Shown: positions 55,626 through 64,000, counted from the stretch's first letter. The stretch is 64,000 nucleotides of DNA from Rothia uropygialis (GCF_004137765.1 NZ_NOIS01000001.1:62001-126000); one strand, 5' to 3'. Numbers and translations: made by a program. The notes: generated from the sequence alone by a model not told the origin.

Positions 55626-57332
55626 ATGCCAGAACCTCAGACTGACGCCTCAGGGCCCCTGACGAGTCGACGACCGTGGCTCAAGAATTACAATCCCGAC
55701 ACCGCAACCGAGCTTGATCTCCCGGAGACCTCACTGGTCCACGTGATGGAGAGATCCGTGCGAGCGGCAGGTTCCAAAACCGCCCTGGAGTTCTTCGGCG
55801 CGGCGACCAGTTACGCAACCCTCGGGGACCAGGTCAACCGGGTTGCGGAGGGGCTGCGTCTGCTGGGCGTCCAGCCGGGGGATCGTGTCGCCGTAATTCT
55901 GCCGAACTGCCCGCAGCACGTCGTCGCGTTCTACGCGATTCTGAGGGTGGGCGGGGTCGTGGTCGAGCACAATCCGCTGTACACCGAAGGCGAACTGAGG
56001 CACCAATTCGAGGACCACGGCGCCAAGATCGCGTTCGTGTGGGACAAGATCGCCGACAAAGTCACGCACCAGCCTGCGGACGTCCGCCCTCGAGAGATTG
56101 TTTCGGTCAACATGGTCGAGGCGATGCCGACGCACATGCGGCTGGCCCTGAAATTGCCGTTCAAAAAGGCCAAGGACTCCCGCGAAAAGCTCGAGGGGCC
56201 GGCCCCGGACACTACGCCGTGGCGCAAGATGATCAAGAACGAGCCGATCGCAGAAGACCATCATCGGCCGACCGCCCATGATACGGCTCTTCTGCTCTAC
56301 ACGTCAGGAACCTCGGGGGATCCCAAGGGCGTCATGCTGACGCACCGGAATCTGGAGTCGAATGCGCAAATGGGCCAGGAATGGATCGGGCTAGACGATG
56401 AGGAGGTCATCTATGGTCTGCTGCCGCTGTTCCATGCCTACGGAATGACTCTCGGCCTGGGGATCGCCGTCGCGGTCCAGGCGAAGCTCGTTCTGTTTCC
56501 AACCGTGGACCTCGACCTCGTCTTCGGTGCGATGAAGAAGTCCAAACCGACTATTCTCCCTGCTGTGCCACCCGTCTACCAGCGGATGCTGGACATGGCC
56601 AACGAACGGGGCACTGACCTCTCCGGTATCCGGTATTCCGTTTCCGGTGCGATGAACCTGCCGTCGCAGCTCGTGGCCGATTGGGAAGCCAAAACCGGCG
56701 GATATCTGGTCGAAGGGTACGGCCTGACCGAATGCGCGCCGTTGGTCGCCTGCAACCCGTTGAACGAATCACGCCGGGCGGGGTCCATCGGGACGCCGTT
56801 CCCCTCAACTGACATCCGTATTGTCGACCCCGAAACTTTCCAGGACGCCGAAGACGGGCAAGCTGGCGAGTTGTGGGTCAAAGGCCCTCAGATGTTCCGC
56901 GGATATTGGAAGAACGAGGAAGCAACGCGAGAGACCGTGACCACGGACGGCTGGCTGCGCACCGGTGACGTGGTGACCATGGATGACGACGGATTCCTCT
57001 TCGTCGTCGACCGGCTCAAGGAAGTCATCATCACCGGGGGATTCAATGTGTCTCCCTCCGAGGTCGAGACCGCTCTGAAAACGTTCGATACGGTCAAGGA
57101 CGCTGCGGTCGTCGGAATTCCCGCCGAGGGAGGAGGAGAAGAAGTGGTGGCGGCTGTCATCATGGCTGCCGGTCACGCTCTCGATGCTGAGGCTCTGCGT
57201 CAACACTGCTACACCAAAGTCACCCGGTACAAAGTCCCTCGCCGCATCGTCGAGTTGGATGATTTCCCCCGTTCGATGCTCGGCAAGACGTTGCGCCGCG
57301 AGGTAAAAAAAGAGGTTCTGGAGAAGCTGTAG
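55626..57332 (+). CDS. fadD: Long-chain fatty-acid-CoA ligase
   Basis: Activates fatty acids with ATP and CoA; peripheral membrane/cytosolic. 568 residues. Adenylation motifs: P-loop YTSGTSGDPKGVMLTH, gate GYGLTECAPLVACNP, TGDVVTMDDDGFLF, and the catalytic C-terminal lysine in SMLGKTLRREVKK. The start at 55626 (MPEPQ) is chosen by family alignment memory; no strong ribosome site, so the transcript may be near-leaderless. It stands alone and ends at a perfect palindrome. Confidence 0.93.
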   Translation: MPEPQTDASGPLTSRRPWLKNYNPDTATELDLPETSLVHVMERSVRAAGSKTALEFFGAATSYATLGDQVNRVAEGLRLLGVQPGDRVAVILPNCPQHVVAFYAILRVGGVVVEHNPLYTEGELRHQFEDHGAKIAFVWDKIADKVTHQPADVRPREIVSVNMVEAMPTHMRLALKLPFKKAKDSREKLEGPAPDTTPWRKMIKNEPIAEDHHRPTAHDTALLLYTSGTSGDPKGVMLTHRNLESNAQMGQEWIGLDDEEVIYGLLPLFHAYGMTLGLGIAVAVQAKLVLFPTVDLDLVFGAMKKSKPTILPAVPPVYQRMLDMANERGTDLSGIRYSVSGAMNLPSQLVADWEAKTGGYLVEGYGLTECAPLVACNPLNESRRAGSIGTPFPSTDIRIVDPETFQDAEDGQAGELWVKGPQMFRGYWKNEEATRETVTTDGWLRTGDVVTMDDDGFLFVVDRLKEVIITGGFNVSPSEVETALKTFDTVKDAAVVGIPAEGGGEEVVAAVIMAAGHALDAEALRQHCYTKVTRYKVPRRIVELDDFPRSMLGKTLRREVKKEVLEKL

Positions 57333-57352
57333 GCCTTGGTCCGCTATCAACC

Positions 57353-57402
57353 ACGACGACGCCCGCCGTGCCTTCTCGAGAAGGCACGGCGGGCGTCGTC
57401 GT
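57353..57402. terminator. 50-base perfect palindrome between fadD and metI
   Basis: Positions 57353-57377 are exactly complementary to 57378-57402, with no unpaired loop. It lies between two convergent genes and ends GTCGTCGTTG on the plus side. The outer ACGACGACGCCC arm recurs in the hairpin at 62062-62111. Confidence 0.85.
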
Positions 57403-57420
57403 TGGGGGAGTCGAAACGGG

Positions 57421-58131
57421 CTATCGCCGCATGATCTTGCGAGCGAGCCAGTTTCCGAAAAGCTGAACGAACTGGACCATCACGATGATGATCAGCACGG
57501 AGGCCATGGTGATGTCCCAGTTGAAACGCTGGTAGCCCTTGGAAAGCGCGTAATCGCCCAGACCGCCGGCGCCAATGTAACCGGCCATTGCGGACATGTC
57601 GACGACACCGATGAGCAGGAACGTGTAACCGAGAACGAGCGGGCCTAGAGCCTCGGGAAGGATGACCGAGAACATGATGCGAGCCTTTGAGGCACCCATG
57701 GCCCGGGCTGCTTCGATCACACCCGGGTCGATCGACACCAAGTTCTGCTCCACGATCCGCGCGACGGCGAAGATCGCGGCGACGACCATGCCGAATACGG
57801 CGGCCTTCATCTCGATCGTGGTGCCGATAGTCGCGAGCATCACGGGCCCCAGCGCCACGAGAAGGATGATGAAAGGAATGGGGCGAACGAAGTTCACCAC
57901 GAGGTTGAGGATCCAGTTGAGGGGCCGGTTCTGCAAGATATTCCCGCGACGGGTTGTGTACAGCAGCAAACCGATCAGGAATCCTCCGATGCCCGCGATC
58001 ACCATGGTGATCGCGACCATTTGGATGGTTTCCAAGGTCGCCTGCAGCAGATCGGGGCGGACCTCGCTCCAGTCGGTCTTGGGCTTTGCCTCGATGGTGG
58101 CGGCGATGAGGGAGTGGGGATTCAGCGACAT
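57421..58131 (-). CDS. metI: Methionine ABC importer permease
   Basis: 236 residues with five spans. EAA loop VIEAARAMGASKARIMFSVILPEAL and GYIGAGGLGDYALSKGYQRFNWDI are typical of MetI. Start codon overlaps the metN stop (TGATG at 58129-58133), so it is coupled. Part of metQ-metN-metI, reading leftward. Confidence 0.95.
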   Translation of the reverse strand: MSLNPHSLIAATIEAKPKTDWSEVRPDLLQATLETIQMVAITMVIAGIGGFLIGLLLYTTRRGNILQNRPLNWILNLVVNFVRPIPFIILLVALGPVMLATIGTTIEMKAAVFGMVVAAIFAVARIVEQNLVSIDPGVIEAARAMGASKARIMFSVILPEALGPLVLGYTFLLIGVVDMSAMAGYIGAGGLGDYALSKGYQRFNWDITMASVLIIIVMVQFVQLFGNWLARKIMRR

Positions 58132-59189
58132 CAGGCGCGCACCTCCTGGACGAGTGTAACGAGTTTCAGCTGTTCAACGGCGGCATCGACCGCGGAGACC
58201 TCGCCCAGCAGTTCGAGGGTGAGTTTTCCGTAGGTTCGTCCCTGGAGGGTTTCCAAGCCGCCCTCGACGATGTTGAAGCGCACATTGCGATCGCCGAGCC
58301 GTGAGAGGACATCTCCCAATTCGGTCTGGTCCGTGACCTCGACGCTGACGAGATAGCCACGGTGGCGTTCCATCAACTCGCTGGCTCGGTCTCCGGAAGG
58401 GGTCGGTTTGACGGTCGTGGACACGAACCGTCGGGCGGGCGCGGTCTGAGGATTCGAAAAGACGTCGTAGACATTGCCTTCTTCTACGACTTTGCCTTTC
58501 TCCATCACCGCGACTCGGTCCGCGATCGAGGCGACCACGTCCATTTCGTGGGTGATCACGACGACGGTGATCCCCAGATCCTCATTGACCTTCTTCAGAA
58601 GTCCGAGAACTTCCTCTGTGGTTTCAGGATCCAGCGCAGACGTGGATTCGTCGGCGAGGAGGAGAGAGGGCTCGGTCGCCAGGGCGCGGGCAATGCCGAC
58701 GCGCTGTTTCTGACCGCCCGAAAGCTGATCGGGATAGCTCTTGGCTTTCTCACCCAGCCCCACGAACTCCAGGAGCTCCTCGACCCGTTTCTTGCGACGG
58801 TCACTCGACCAGCCCGCTACTTTGAGCGGGAAATCGACGTTACCGGAAACGGTCTTGGAGTTCATGAGGTTGAACTGTTGGAAGATCATGCCGATATTGG
58901 TTCTGGCCTTGCGCAGGTCGGCCTCTTTGGCCCCTGAGATTGTCGTATTCTCTACCGTCAAGGTTCCCGATGTGGTGGCCTCGAGGCCGTTGATCAGGCG
59001 GACCAATGTGGACTTTCCGGCACCCGAATAGCCGATGATCGCGTAGATCTGTCCACGTTTGATCGTGAGCGAGACGTCGTCCACGGCTCTGACGGGGTTC
59101 TTCCCGGTTTTGAATACCTTGGAGACGTGATCGAGGACCACCATGTCCGAAGAGTGCGCCTCGGACACGGGACTCGTGTGCTCGGTCAT
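58131..59189 (-). CDS. metN: Methionine ABC importer ATPase with C-terminal regulatory domain
   Basis: 352 residues. Walker A GYSGAGKST, Q-loop MIFQQFNLM, signature LSGGQKQRVGIARAL, Walker B LLLADESTSALDPE. The C-terminal ~95 residues form the NIL/ACT-like methionine-sensing domain that inhibits transport when methionine is plentiful (YLVSVEVTDQTELGDVLSRL). AAGGGA makes 59189 better than the ATG two codons earlier. Lies 127 bases after metQ with a hairpin between. Confidence 0.95.
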   Translation of the reverse strand: MTEHTSPVSEAHSSDMVVLDHVSKVFKTGKNPVRAVDDVSLTIKRGQIYAIIGYSGAGKSTLVRLINGLEATTSGTLTVENTTISGAKEADLRKARTNIGMIFQQFNLMNSKTVSGNVDFPLKVAGWSSDRRKKRVEELLEFVGLGEKAKSYPDQLSGGQKQRVGIARALATEPSLLLADESTSALDPETTEEVLGLLKKVNEDLGITVVVITHEMDVVASIADRVAVMEKGKVVEEGNVYDVFSNPQTAPARRFVSTTVKPTPSGDRASELMERHRGYLVSVEVTDQTELGDVLSRLGDRNVRFNIVEGGLETLQGRTYGKLTLELLGEVSAVDAAVEQLKLVTLVQEVRA

Positions 59190-59250
59190 GTGCATTCCCT
59201 TGCTTGTCGACTGTTGAGGGGTTCGATCGTTTCACACCGTGAGAGCGGAC

Positions 59251-59286
59251 GACGCCGGCCGGCAGCTGAGCTGTCGGGCCGGCGTC
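59251..59286 (-). terminator. Intercistronic hairpin between metQ and metN
   Basis: A 10-bp stem (59251-59260 with 59277-59286) plus inner pairing. Sitting between metQ and metN, it may stop part of the transcripts or protect the metQ 3' end, giving more binding protein than ATPase. Confidence 0.55.
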
Positions 59287-59316
59287 GGTCACCGAGACGA
59301 GTGGTGAAACTCTGGT

Positions 59317-60204
59317 TTACTTCTTTTCCTTGTTCTCGTCCTCGAGCTTCTTCTGGACATCGCGCAACTTGTTGACGTCGGTGTCGACCACGACAGCGGT
59401 GTTCTTGGACGACTTCTGCTGGGCGTCCTGAACGGGCTTGCTGTGGTAGATATCCACGATCTTCTTGTACGTCTCGTTGTCCTCCTGGCCCTTCTGGGCG
59501 ACGAACAGGTTGACGTACGGGAGGGCCGAATCCTGGGACGCGTCGTCCTGGAAGAGTGCATTCTTGGGATCGAGGTCTGCATCATCGAGGAAGTCGTTGT
59601 TGACCACGGAACCATCCACGGAGGACATCGAGGTCACGGTCTGGTTCGCTTCGACCGAGGTTACCGTCACCTTGGAGTTGTCCTTGTCAATGTCGTTTTC
59701 GGTCGGCTGGAGAGTATCGCTCTTGAGCTTCAGGAGATTGGCCGACTTCAGGACGTTGATCGCGCGAGCCTGATTGACCGCGTCGTTCGGGATTGCGATC
59801 TTTCCGCCCTCCGGAATCTCGTCGAGGGACTTGTGGTTCTTCGAGTAGAGACCCATCGGGAAGATCGCGGTGGGGCCGACGATCTGAAGATCGTCGTCGT
59901 TGTCGACGTTGTAATTGGCCAAGTAGGAGATGTGTTGGAACCAGTTCAGGTCAACCTGCCCCTGCGTCAGCTGCGGGTTCGCCTCGGTGTAGTTGTCGAG
60001 CTCTTTGTACTCGATGTCGATGTCCTGCTTGGCGGCCTCTTCCTTGAGGACGGTATTGACGTCCATTTCCTTGGCGATGGCGATCTTCACGACCGTCTTG
60101 CCGTCTTTGGTTTCGGGACCGCTGGGGGTGTCGTTGCCCCCGCATGCGGCAAGCCCAAGGGTTAGGGGAACAATCGCCAGGAGGGCGCCAAGTTTTTTCT
60201 TCAC
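59317..60204 (-). CDS. metQ: Methionine-binding lipoprotein
   Basis: 295 residues, slightly longer than usual. Signal with lipobox LGLAAC (Cys21) anchors it outside the membrane; NlpA/MetQ domain follows with VKIAIAKEMDVNTVLKEEA, VDLNWFQHISYL and VGPTAIFPMGLYSKNHKSLDEIPEGGKIAIPND. Asp/Lys-rich inserts are frequent. First gene of metQNI. Confidence 0.95.
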   Translation of the reverse strand: MKKKLGALLAIVPLTLGLAACGGNDTPSGPETKDGKTVVKIAIAKEMDVNTVLKEEAAKQDIDIEYKELDNYTEANPQLTQGQVDLNWFQHISYLANYNVDNDDDLQIVGPTAIFPMGLYSKNHKSLDEIPEGGKIAIPNDAVNQARAINVLKSANLLKLKSDTLQPTENDIDKDNSKVTVTSVEANQTVTSMSSVDGSVVNNDFLDDADLDPKNALFQDDASQDSALPYVNLFVAQKGQEDNETYKKIVDIYHSKPVQDAQQKSSKNTAVVVDTDVNKLRDVQKKLEDENKEKK

Positions 60205-60615
60205 GGCTATGAATCTCTCTACTCGGTGCGGTGAGTTTTTGGGGTCGACGGAATAGCCCGGAGCCTCCGCGTCAGCCCTATTACAACACGCGCTCGCCCG
60301 ATGACTTGAAGCGACGGAGATGTGTAGACGTGCCTTTCACGGGGCGTCATAATTCGAAATACTGGCGAGTGGCAGGTGAGGGGCCGCTGCCAAGGGTGCG
60401 CATTTTCCCGCCGGGAGGCCAAGTCGACCTTGTCCCGGAACGTTGCTCGTGTGCACATTTGTTCAGAACGGTTGTGCGAAGCGGCAATCGGCGCCTATGC
60501 TAACCGCATGCCTGTGGGGCGCCTCACGTTCGCCATTGTCACCGAATGAGGAGAAGGTCCCCTGGGCGGAGTTTGTCAACGGGGACGGACGTCGACCCCC
60601 AAGAAGGAGCACCTT
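60205..60615. other. Divergent control region of metQNI and the polyol permease
   Basis: 411 bases. I looked for a SAM-sensing leader before metQ on the minus strand and saw no match to SAM-I or SAM-IV cores. The promoter elements were not assignable. AAGAAGGAGCA at 60601-60611 is the ribosome site of the plus-strand gene. No gene is recognised. Confidence 0.5.
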
Positions 60616-62046
60616 ATGTCTTCCACTGGCGATAGCTCGGTACCGCTGCAAGTCGAGGGTCACTACCTCGACCGAATAGGCATTCCCTCGGTCCTCAAAT
60701 GGGGCTTCCTAGGGGTTCTGCTGTTCATGACCGGTATCGGCGTCGAGTCCAATATCCTCACCCCCTACCTCGTGGAGGTTCTGGGCAGTCCCGAGAGTGC
60801 CGTTGCGGGCATCATCGCCTCGTATTCGCTGGCCGTGCTCGTCGGCAGCTATCTTTCCGGCGCTCTGTCCGACCTGATCGGCCCCAAGCGCGTGATGCTC
60901 ATCGGCTTCATCGTGTGGGCTGTCTTTCAGGCCGGCTTCCTTCTGGCGGCCGCCAGTGGGGTCTTTTGGCTGGTAGCGGTTACCTACTTCCTCCGCGGAT
61001 TCGGCATGCCTCTGTTCACCTTCTCCTTCTTGGTGTGGGTCAACATCACGGCGCTGAAGTCCAAGGCCGGAACCGCCGTCGGGTGGTTCTACGTGATGTT
61101 CACGGGTGGTCTGCCCACCCTCGGTTCACTGGTGGCCATCGGTGCCATCCCCGTCTTCGGCGGCGGCGTGATCGGTGAAGCGGGTGCCATCATTTTCTCG
61201 TGCGTGCTGAATGTCGTGGGCTTCCTGCTCGTGTGGTTCGGTTGCCATGACTCCAAGGGTAAGAAGCGGATCGCGCCCGAAGGGGAAAGCGCTTCACAGG
61301 TTCTTTTCTCGGGCCTGCGTCTGACCTTCACCAACGCCAAGGTTCTGCAGGGCTTCCTGGTGCGCCTGATCAATACCGCGCCGGAATTCGGCATGTTCAT
61401 CATCATGCCGGCCGTGATCACTACGTCCCTCGGCTGGGGCCAGTCGCGTTGGTTGGCGATGACGGTGTGCGTGTATGCCGGCAACATTTTGTTCAACGCT
61501 TTCTTCGGCAACCTCGGTGACCGGCTCGGATGGGTCACGACGGTCCGTTGGTTCGGCGTATTCGCCTCGGCGGTTTCCCTCTTGGCCTGGTGGTATGTGC
61601 CGCATATGGTGCCGGCGGGTTCCACTTGGGGGTATGTCCTCTCGGTGATCGCCGGCGTGTGCTACGGCATCTTCCTGGCCGGGTTCGTGCCGATGGGCGC
61701 GATCATGCCCGCCAACGCACCGTTGCACCGGGGCGCGGCCATGGCCATGTACACCACGGCAGCCGGTGGTGCCACGTTCCTCGGCACGGCCGTCGTCGCC
61801 ATCGTCCTGAACGTGACCGGTGCCCTGGGAATGAGCACTTTCGCGCAGAACTCCAGCGTGATCTGGGTGTTCGTGGCCCTGTACGCTTGCGCTTTCGTTA
61901 TGGTCGGCAACTTGAGGACGGAACAGGACGATCCCGAGCATCGTCGCAAGATCAAGGAAGCAGACACGGAGGCTCTTGCGATCCAGGAGGCTCGCGAGGG
62001 CGGCAATTCCAATGTGACGATCCAGCAGCCGGGGGACCGCACTTAG
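60616..62046 (+). CDS. MFS polyol permease (RbtT/DalT/CsbX family)
   Basis: 476 residues, 12 spans. The opening YLDRIGIPSVLKWGFLGVLLFMTGIGVESNILTPYLVE follows the family (RIGIP..L.WGFLGLLLFM.G.GVE), as does LSGALSDLIGPKRVMLIGF. Relatives carry ribitol or arabinitol, or serve the general stress regulon (CsbX). AAGAAGGAG upstream. The SorC-type regulator 1.3 kb away may control it. Substrate is inferred only at the polyol level. Confidence 0.87.
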   Translation: MSSTGDSSVPLQVEGHYLDRIGIPSVLKWGFLGVLLFMTGIGVESNILTPYLVEVLGSPESAVAGIIASYSLAVLVGSYLSGALSDLIGPKRVMLIGFIVWAVFQAGFLLAAASGVFWLVAVTYFLRGFGMPLFTFSFLVWVNITALKSKAGTAVGWFYVMFTGGLPTLGSLVAIGAIPVFGGGVIGEAGAIIFSCVLNVVGFLLVWFGCHDSKGKKRIAPEGESASQVLFSGLRLTFTNAKVLQGFLVRLINTAPEFGMFIIMPAVITTSLGWGQSRWLAMTVCVYAGNILFNAFFGNLGDRLGWVTTVRWFGVFASAVSLLAWWYVPHMVPAGSTWGYVLSVIAGVCYGIFLAGFVPMGAIMPANAPLHRGAAMAMYTTAAGGATFLGTAVVAIVLNVTGALGMSTFAQNSSVIWVFVALYACAFVMVGNLRTEQDDPEHRRKIKEADTEALAIQEAREGGNSNVTIQQPGDRT

Positions 62047-62061
62047 TTCTTCTCCCGCTTC

Positions 62062-62111
62062 ACGACGACGCCCCCGCCGCGACCTTTCGGTCGTTGCGGG
62101 GGCGTCGTCGT
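62062..62111 (+). terminator. Terminator of the polyol permease
   Basis: Stem 62062-62084 with 62089-62111 around TTTC, with one mismatch, followed by T residues (CGTCGTCGTTTCC). Sixteen bases after the stop. The outer arm matches the palindrome at 57353-57402. Confidence 0.8.
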
Positions 62112-62389
62112 TTCCGGCTGTCTGCCGCAGGTTCAGCCTCAGTCGCCCGAAGCCAGGTTCGGCTGGCCGATGTTGTCCGCCGCATCCGGACGGGTCGTTG
62201 CGGAAGCTTGAACTGAAGCTCTTTCGAGAGCAACGCTGTTCGGGAGTGGGCCGACCGCTGAGTGATGCGTCGATCGTCGCCACGTCATGCATACTCCCCT
62301 AGGTGGAATCGGATGGGTTGATGATCGAGCGGCAGGTCTGACCGTCATGCCGTCAGAGTGCACGAATCCTGGAACGCCCCTAGGGGTCT

Positions 62390-62680
62390 CTATTTGTGCG
62401 AGGAGGCTCCCTCTTTGGCTTTCGCCAACTCTCGCTCCTCATGCTCGCGGGTGGCGTCGCTGGCCTTCCGGACCTCGGTGGGCAATGTCCCGACGAACTG
62501 CTCGTGCTCTTTGATGAACTGCTCGGAGTAGCCAAGATCCCTGAGCTCTTCGGAGGTTGGCAAGTAGGCCTCCCGTTGAGTATTGGGGCATAGTCCTGCG
62601 TCTCGGCGTCGGGAATCCCGGCACTGACCTGGTCGATCGGAAACTTTGAGGAACCTCCCAACTTTGGATGAGCGGGTGGG
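62390..62680 (-). pseudogene. C-terminal remnant of an unidentified gene, frameshifted
   Basis: On the minus strand, 62578-62390 encodes QREAYLPTSEELRDLGYSEQ, then FIKEHEQFVGTLPTEVRKAS and DATREHEERELAKAKEGAS before a stop; it has convincing protein-like composition. The preceding residues, KFPIDQVSAGIPDAETQDYA, are in another frame ending at about 62580, so a single-base shift divides them. Upstream of 62680 I find no continuation. I do not recognise the family. Confidence 0.35.
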
Positions 62681-63381
62681 GTGATTTCGTGGAACTTGCC
62701 AGACCCTGGCGATGCTTTCGTCGCGGTGGGGTGAGCTCTCGCCTGAGCCGTTCTCGGATTTTGTCGCCGATTTCGTGCCCGTGTCGCTCCGTCAGTGAGT
62801 GTGGCGGGACGGCTCCGGCCCCAGCTCCCGTGGGTGGGGCGGCCCCGCCCCCTCGCCGTCAGCTTCAACGCCGGTACGCACCTTGGGATGGAATGCGGCC
62901 TGGCTGATGGTCGCGTAAACGACCAAGGGGCCACTGCCCACCCGAGAGCGGTGCCCACGACTGACCAGGGGACAGGCGTCTCCGAAGGGTCGAAGGCCGC
63001 ACTCGCTATGACGCATAGCGTACATATGTGCATGGCTGCTTCTCCGTTGAGCAGCTGTGTCCCTATTCGTAGAGGTCGTCGTGCCGCATGGGTGTTTTGC
63101 GTGGTGCGGCGGTCGTTGAGAAGTAGTCGCCACCCCACAGGGCCGTGCCGGCACAGGCCGGCAAGAGGGCAAAGGATTGGCATCCTTTGCGTGGTGATCA
63201 TGACGATCAATGCGGTGAGCATCATGAGGAGGGCAATAATCCGGACGGTGGTGCTCATGTCTTCGCATCCCCGTGGTTGCGGGCGTCTTCCCTGGTGGTT
63301 CCAGGTAGGAAAAAGATGGGTCTACTTACTGCCCTAGGGGTTCGCAGCGTGGTGGCAAGGTGCCGGCCGACCTGTGGGCCC

Positions 63382-64000
63382 TCAGCTTCGCAGCGCCCGC
63401 AGGATGTGCGTTGCGGTGGCCTCGTCCGTGACCAGCCGGCGGAAGTACTTCATCGATGCCGCGGTCACGATGGACCAACACTTTTCCTCACCCACGGCCA
63501 CCGCGGTCGAGAAGGGGATGGCGGCTAGGTCCTTCGTGGGAATGCGGACGGTTCGCTCGGAGCCGGGAAAAGTGAGTTCTCGGCCTTCCCTGTTGAAGAA
63601 GTGCAGACAGACGTCGCCGATCGAATCGGGCAAGCTGTCCTTCGGGATCGCGGAAGACAGCGAGGTTCGGCCCGTCGTCGGGGAGCCGATGCCGACGAGA
63701 GCTCCCTTCGCAGAGCTCCAGAGCCGCCGGACCTCCGCGAAGGACTCATCCTTTTGTAAGGCTTGATAAATGCTTTTGGACGGGATCGCGCTCGCGAAGA
63801 GGGGTGAATGGGTGCTTCCCGTGCTCTGCGCGAGCATGCGAACGATCTCGTTGGTCTGGTGCCAGGCCTCCGGTTCGGAGACACCGCCAACGGAGGGGAC
63901 CAACTTGACCCCATCGAGCCGGGAAAGCCGCATTTGGGCTATGCCGTAGAGCGCCATTCCGGATGAGATGACGAGCGCGTCGCCCGGTGCGAGGTGCATG
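63382..64000 (-). CDS. SorC/DeoR-type sugar-binding transcriptional regulator (partial)
   Basis: The C-terminal ~205 residues of a SorC-family regulator; the N-terminal helix-turn-helix (about 100-120 residues) lies beyond the window end. The sugar-phosphate-binding domain is clear: SGMALYGIAQMRLSRLDGVKLVPSVGGVSEPEAWHQ, ALQKDESFAEVRRLWSSAKGALVGIGSP, and GDVCLHFFNREGRELTFPG. The last residues VTDEATATHILRAL are typical. Such regulators respond to phosphorylated sugars or polyols; the RbtT-like permease nearby is a likely target. Truncation is by the window, not the genome. Confidence 0.85.
   Translation of the reverse strand, partial: MHLAPGDALVISSGMALYGIAQMRLSRLDGVKLVPSVGGVSEPEAWHQTNEIVRMLAQSTGSTHSPLFASAIPSKSIYQALQKDESFAEVRRLWSSAKGALVGIGSPTTGRTSLSSAIPKDSLPDSIGDVCLHFFNREGRELTFPGSERTVRIPTKDLAAIPFSTAVAVGEEKCWSIVTAASMKYFRRLVTDEATATHILRALRS

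Larger units (their letters stand above)
62047..63381. other. Gene-poor, degenerate stretch
   Basis: About 1.3 kb holding one terminator, one frameshifted remnant (62390-62680) and three CCCCTAGG-type palindromic words (62296-62303, 62377-62386, 63332-63340). Frames open on both strands between 62680 and 63260 are Arg/Pro/Thr-rich and unrecognisable. I trust no intact gene here. Confidence 0.55.

Noticed and set aside
60205-60450. Possible SAM riboswitch before metQ
   Set aside because: I compared by eye with SAM-I and SAM-IV cores and found no conserved kink-turn or pseudoknot elements. A covariance-model search (Infernal against Rfam) would decide.
62795-63337. Plus-strand and minus-strand frames of 180-290 codons in the degenerate stretch
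   Set aside because: Arg/Pro/Thr-biased composition, no ribosome site, no motif, and the frames lie over each other; typical GC-driven spurious frames.
1-64000. CRISPR array, prophage or integrated element
   Set aside because: No regularly spaced direct repeats, integrase, phage structural genes or tRNA-flanking duplications were seen next to the three tRNA genes.

Overview
The window is a high-GC stretch (about 60 % by eye) from an actinobacterium, most likely a Micrococcales member of or near the Micrococcaceae. Reasons: codon use; an araBDA operon with a LacI-type AraR and a sugar-porter transporter as described in Corynebacterium glutamicum ATCC 31831; a ChrSA/HrrSA-like two-component system next to a haem-exporter-like HrtBA pair; remnants of an RskA anti-sigma factor and a class F sortase; short intergenic gaps and many ATGA stop/start overlaps. 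It is a chromosomal housekeeping and catabolic region, with no CRISPR array, no prophage, and only one small insertion-sequence scar.

Layout. 1-7.7 kb: tRNA-Ser(GCU), an FAD/NAD(P)-binding protein, a decayed sortase/anti-sigma locus, an animal-type transketolase, a stand-alone cytochrome oxidase subunit I and an MgtC-like protein. 7.7-13 kb: large catalase KatE, zinc alcohol dehydrogenase and a KGG stress protein (all minus strand), then a poorly coding stretch. 13.2-16 kb: amino-acid/amine permease and flavin amine oxidase, translationally coupled. 16.2-23.3 kb: L-arabinose regulon (transporter, AraR, araBDA, two operators). 23.4-29.5 kb: FAD monooxygenase-like gene, P-loop kinase, tRNA-Ser(UGA), quinone oxidoreductase, CstA with its YbdD partner. 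29.7-33.7 kb: IS110 scar, polar amino acid ABC transporter with a cystathionine gamma-synthase/lyase (probable cystine uptake and trans-sulfuration). 33.7-35.1 kb: hypothetical gene, OhrR-like regulator and a divergent 61-residue protein sharing an operator. 35.2-39.2 kb: two-component system divergent from hrtBA. 39.3-44.5 kb: CitE-like lyase, tRNA-Thr(CGU), SDR, acylphosphatase, zinc/cation exporter, spermidine-synthase-like protein, hypothetical membrane protein. 44.5-53.5 kb: purB, a WXG100-like protein plus helical-domain lipase cassette, hisC, and the E1alpha/E1beta/E2 genes of a 2-oxoacid dehydrogenase. 53.6-60.2 kb: membrane protein with repeated TEVL motifs, maltose O-acetyltransferase, a 47-residue membrane peptide, FadD, MetQNI methionine importer. 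60.6-64 kb: RbtT/CsbX-type polyol permease, a degenerate stretch, and a SorC-type regulator cut by the window end.

Working together: arabinose taken up by the transporter is converted by AraA, AraB and AraD to xylulose 5-phosphate, a substrate for transketolase. The ABC/CGS and MetQNI systems supply sulfur amino acids. KatE, the KGG protein and the OhrR-like unit point to oxidative and stress defence. The most novel-looking items are the WXG100-like/lipase two-gene cassette (46183-48236), the OhrR-linked 61-residue protein (34926-35111), the TEVL-repeat membrane protein (53600-54652), and the collapsed sigma/sortase locus (2287-2792).
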